A DNA stretch of 16,044 nucleotides from positions 1 to 16,044 of the forward strand of contig DFBI01000198.1 in NCBI GenBank assembly GCA_002367335.1. The letters run 5' to 3'. Within the stretch, counting starts at the first letter, position 1; each line of letters begins with the position of its first letter. The position numbers and the translations under genes are program-made. Source of the DNA: Syntrophaceae bacterium UBA3084 (lineage in GTDB: Bacteria > Desulfobacterota > Syntrophia > Syntrophales > UBA6807). Under the pieces are notes generated by a model, which had not been told where the DNA came from, did not search any database, and was given only the letters and a program-made list of their open reading frames with translations. Shown here piece after piece: positions 15,562 through 16,044 of the stretch.

Positions 15562-16044
15562 ATGAAAAAGTTTTTGATTGCCATAGTTGTATTCTTTGTA
15601 TTGCCATTTAATCTTAATGCCTTCCAACTGAGTGATACAACTGATAAGGGTAAAATTGCAATTTATTCGCAGTACAGGGATATCTCGCCGGGGGAAGTTA
15701 TAAAGATTTCCTTACAATCTCCAAAGTGTTCATCGGCGAAGGTTTACTTTGAGGGAAAAGAATATTCATTTGTTCCCGACAGGAAGCATTCTACACTTTT
15801 TCTCCTCATAGGTTTAGGGCTTGACATGAAGCCTGGTATTCGTGATCTGAATATCTACATTGATTTCCCGGATGGAAGTCAAAAAAGCTATTCATTCAAG
15901 CTTCCTGTCACAAAAGGAATTTTCCCGGTTAAGAAGATTACCGTGGACATGAAGTTCATTGTTCCATCTCCTGAAGCGCAGGAGAGGATAATGGAAGAAG
16001 TTAAACTGGTCAATGAGGTTTATGGGGCATATACTCCCGGCTGG
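15562..16044 (+). CDS. Secreted protein resembling the N-terminal region of M23 peptidases (partial)
   Basis: The first 161 codons of a gene that continues past the window end. A signal peptide is clear (MKKFLIAIVVFFVLPFNLNA, about residues 1-20, likely cleaved after Asn-Ala). A beta-rich domain follows with PGEVIKISLQSP, GKEYSFVPD and LLIGLGLDMKPG. This resembles the N-terminal domain that precedes the catalytic LytM domain in periplasmic M23 peptidases of deltaproteobacteria. The segment PSPEAQERIMEEVKLVNEVY fits the linker before that domain. The zinc ligands would lie beyond the window, so peptidase activity cannot be judged. The start has AAAGG at 15546-15550. It is transcribed divergently from the Lon-type protease gene. 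Confidence 0.7.
   Translation, partial: MKKFLIAIVVFFVLPFNLNAFQLSDTTDKGKIAIYSQYRDISPGEVIKISLQSPKCSSAKVYFEGKEYSFVPDRKHSTLFLLIGLGLDMKPGIRDLNIYIDFPDGSQKSYSFKLPVTKGIFPVKKITVDMKFIVPSPEAQERIMEEVKLVNEVYGAYTPGW

Overview
The window looks like chromosomal DNA of a Gram-negative bacterium, most likely a member of the Desulfobacterota (former Deltaproteobacteria). This placement is inferred from gene content and arrangement: a DUF4390 gene followed by NtrY-like and NtrX-like genes, a stand-alone LonB/AsrA-type protease, and lipid A modification genes. The base composition is moderately AT-rich. No rRNA, tRNA, CRISPR array or transposase gene was seen.

Layout. (1) Bases 1-203 hold a palindromic repeat (71-111) and a probable promoter. 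(2) Bases 204-4416, plus strand, form a tight three-gene operon: a secreted DUF4390 protein, an NtrY-type membrane histidine kinase and an NtrX-type sigma-54 response regulator. (3) Bases 4459-12429, minus strand, hold a nearly complete pathway for adding 4-amino-4-deoxy-L-arabinose (Ara4N) to lipid A. In transcription order it reads: PF03706 (UPF0104) membrane protein, ArnT-like transferase, a 352-bp gap with a MITE-like element and hairpins, ArnB, ArnC, ArnA formyltransferase domain, ArnA decarboxylase domain, ArnD. The two ArnA activities, fused in E. coli, are separate overlapping genes here. Apart from the gap, all adjacent genes overlap. (4) Bases 12507-15396, minus strand, hold a Lon-family protease and a small lipoprotein gene, with a good sigma-70-type promoter in front and a strong intrinsic terminator behind. 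(5) From 15562, plus strand, a secreted protein resembling the N-terminal part of M23 peptidases runs off the window.

How the genes work together. In the Ara4N pathway the decarboxylase makes UDP-4-keto-arabinose, ArnB aminates it, the formyltransferase N-formylates it, ArnC moves the sugar to undecaprenyl phosphate, ArnD deformylates it, a flippase turns it to the periplasmic face, and ArnT transfers it to lipid A. This lowers the negative charge of the outer membrane and gives resistance to polymyxin and cationic peptides. No arnE/arnF flippase genes and no UDP-glucose dehydrogenase gene are present. The PF03706 protein, which overlaps arnT, is the natural candidate for the missing flippase.

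The most notable points are this candidate flippase replacement, a terminator hairpin ending 14 nt before its start codon (which would have to act as an attenuator or be read through), and a 187-bp MITE-like element with 27-bp terminal inverted repeats whose right end covers the arnT stop codon and splits the operon.
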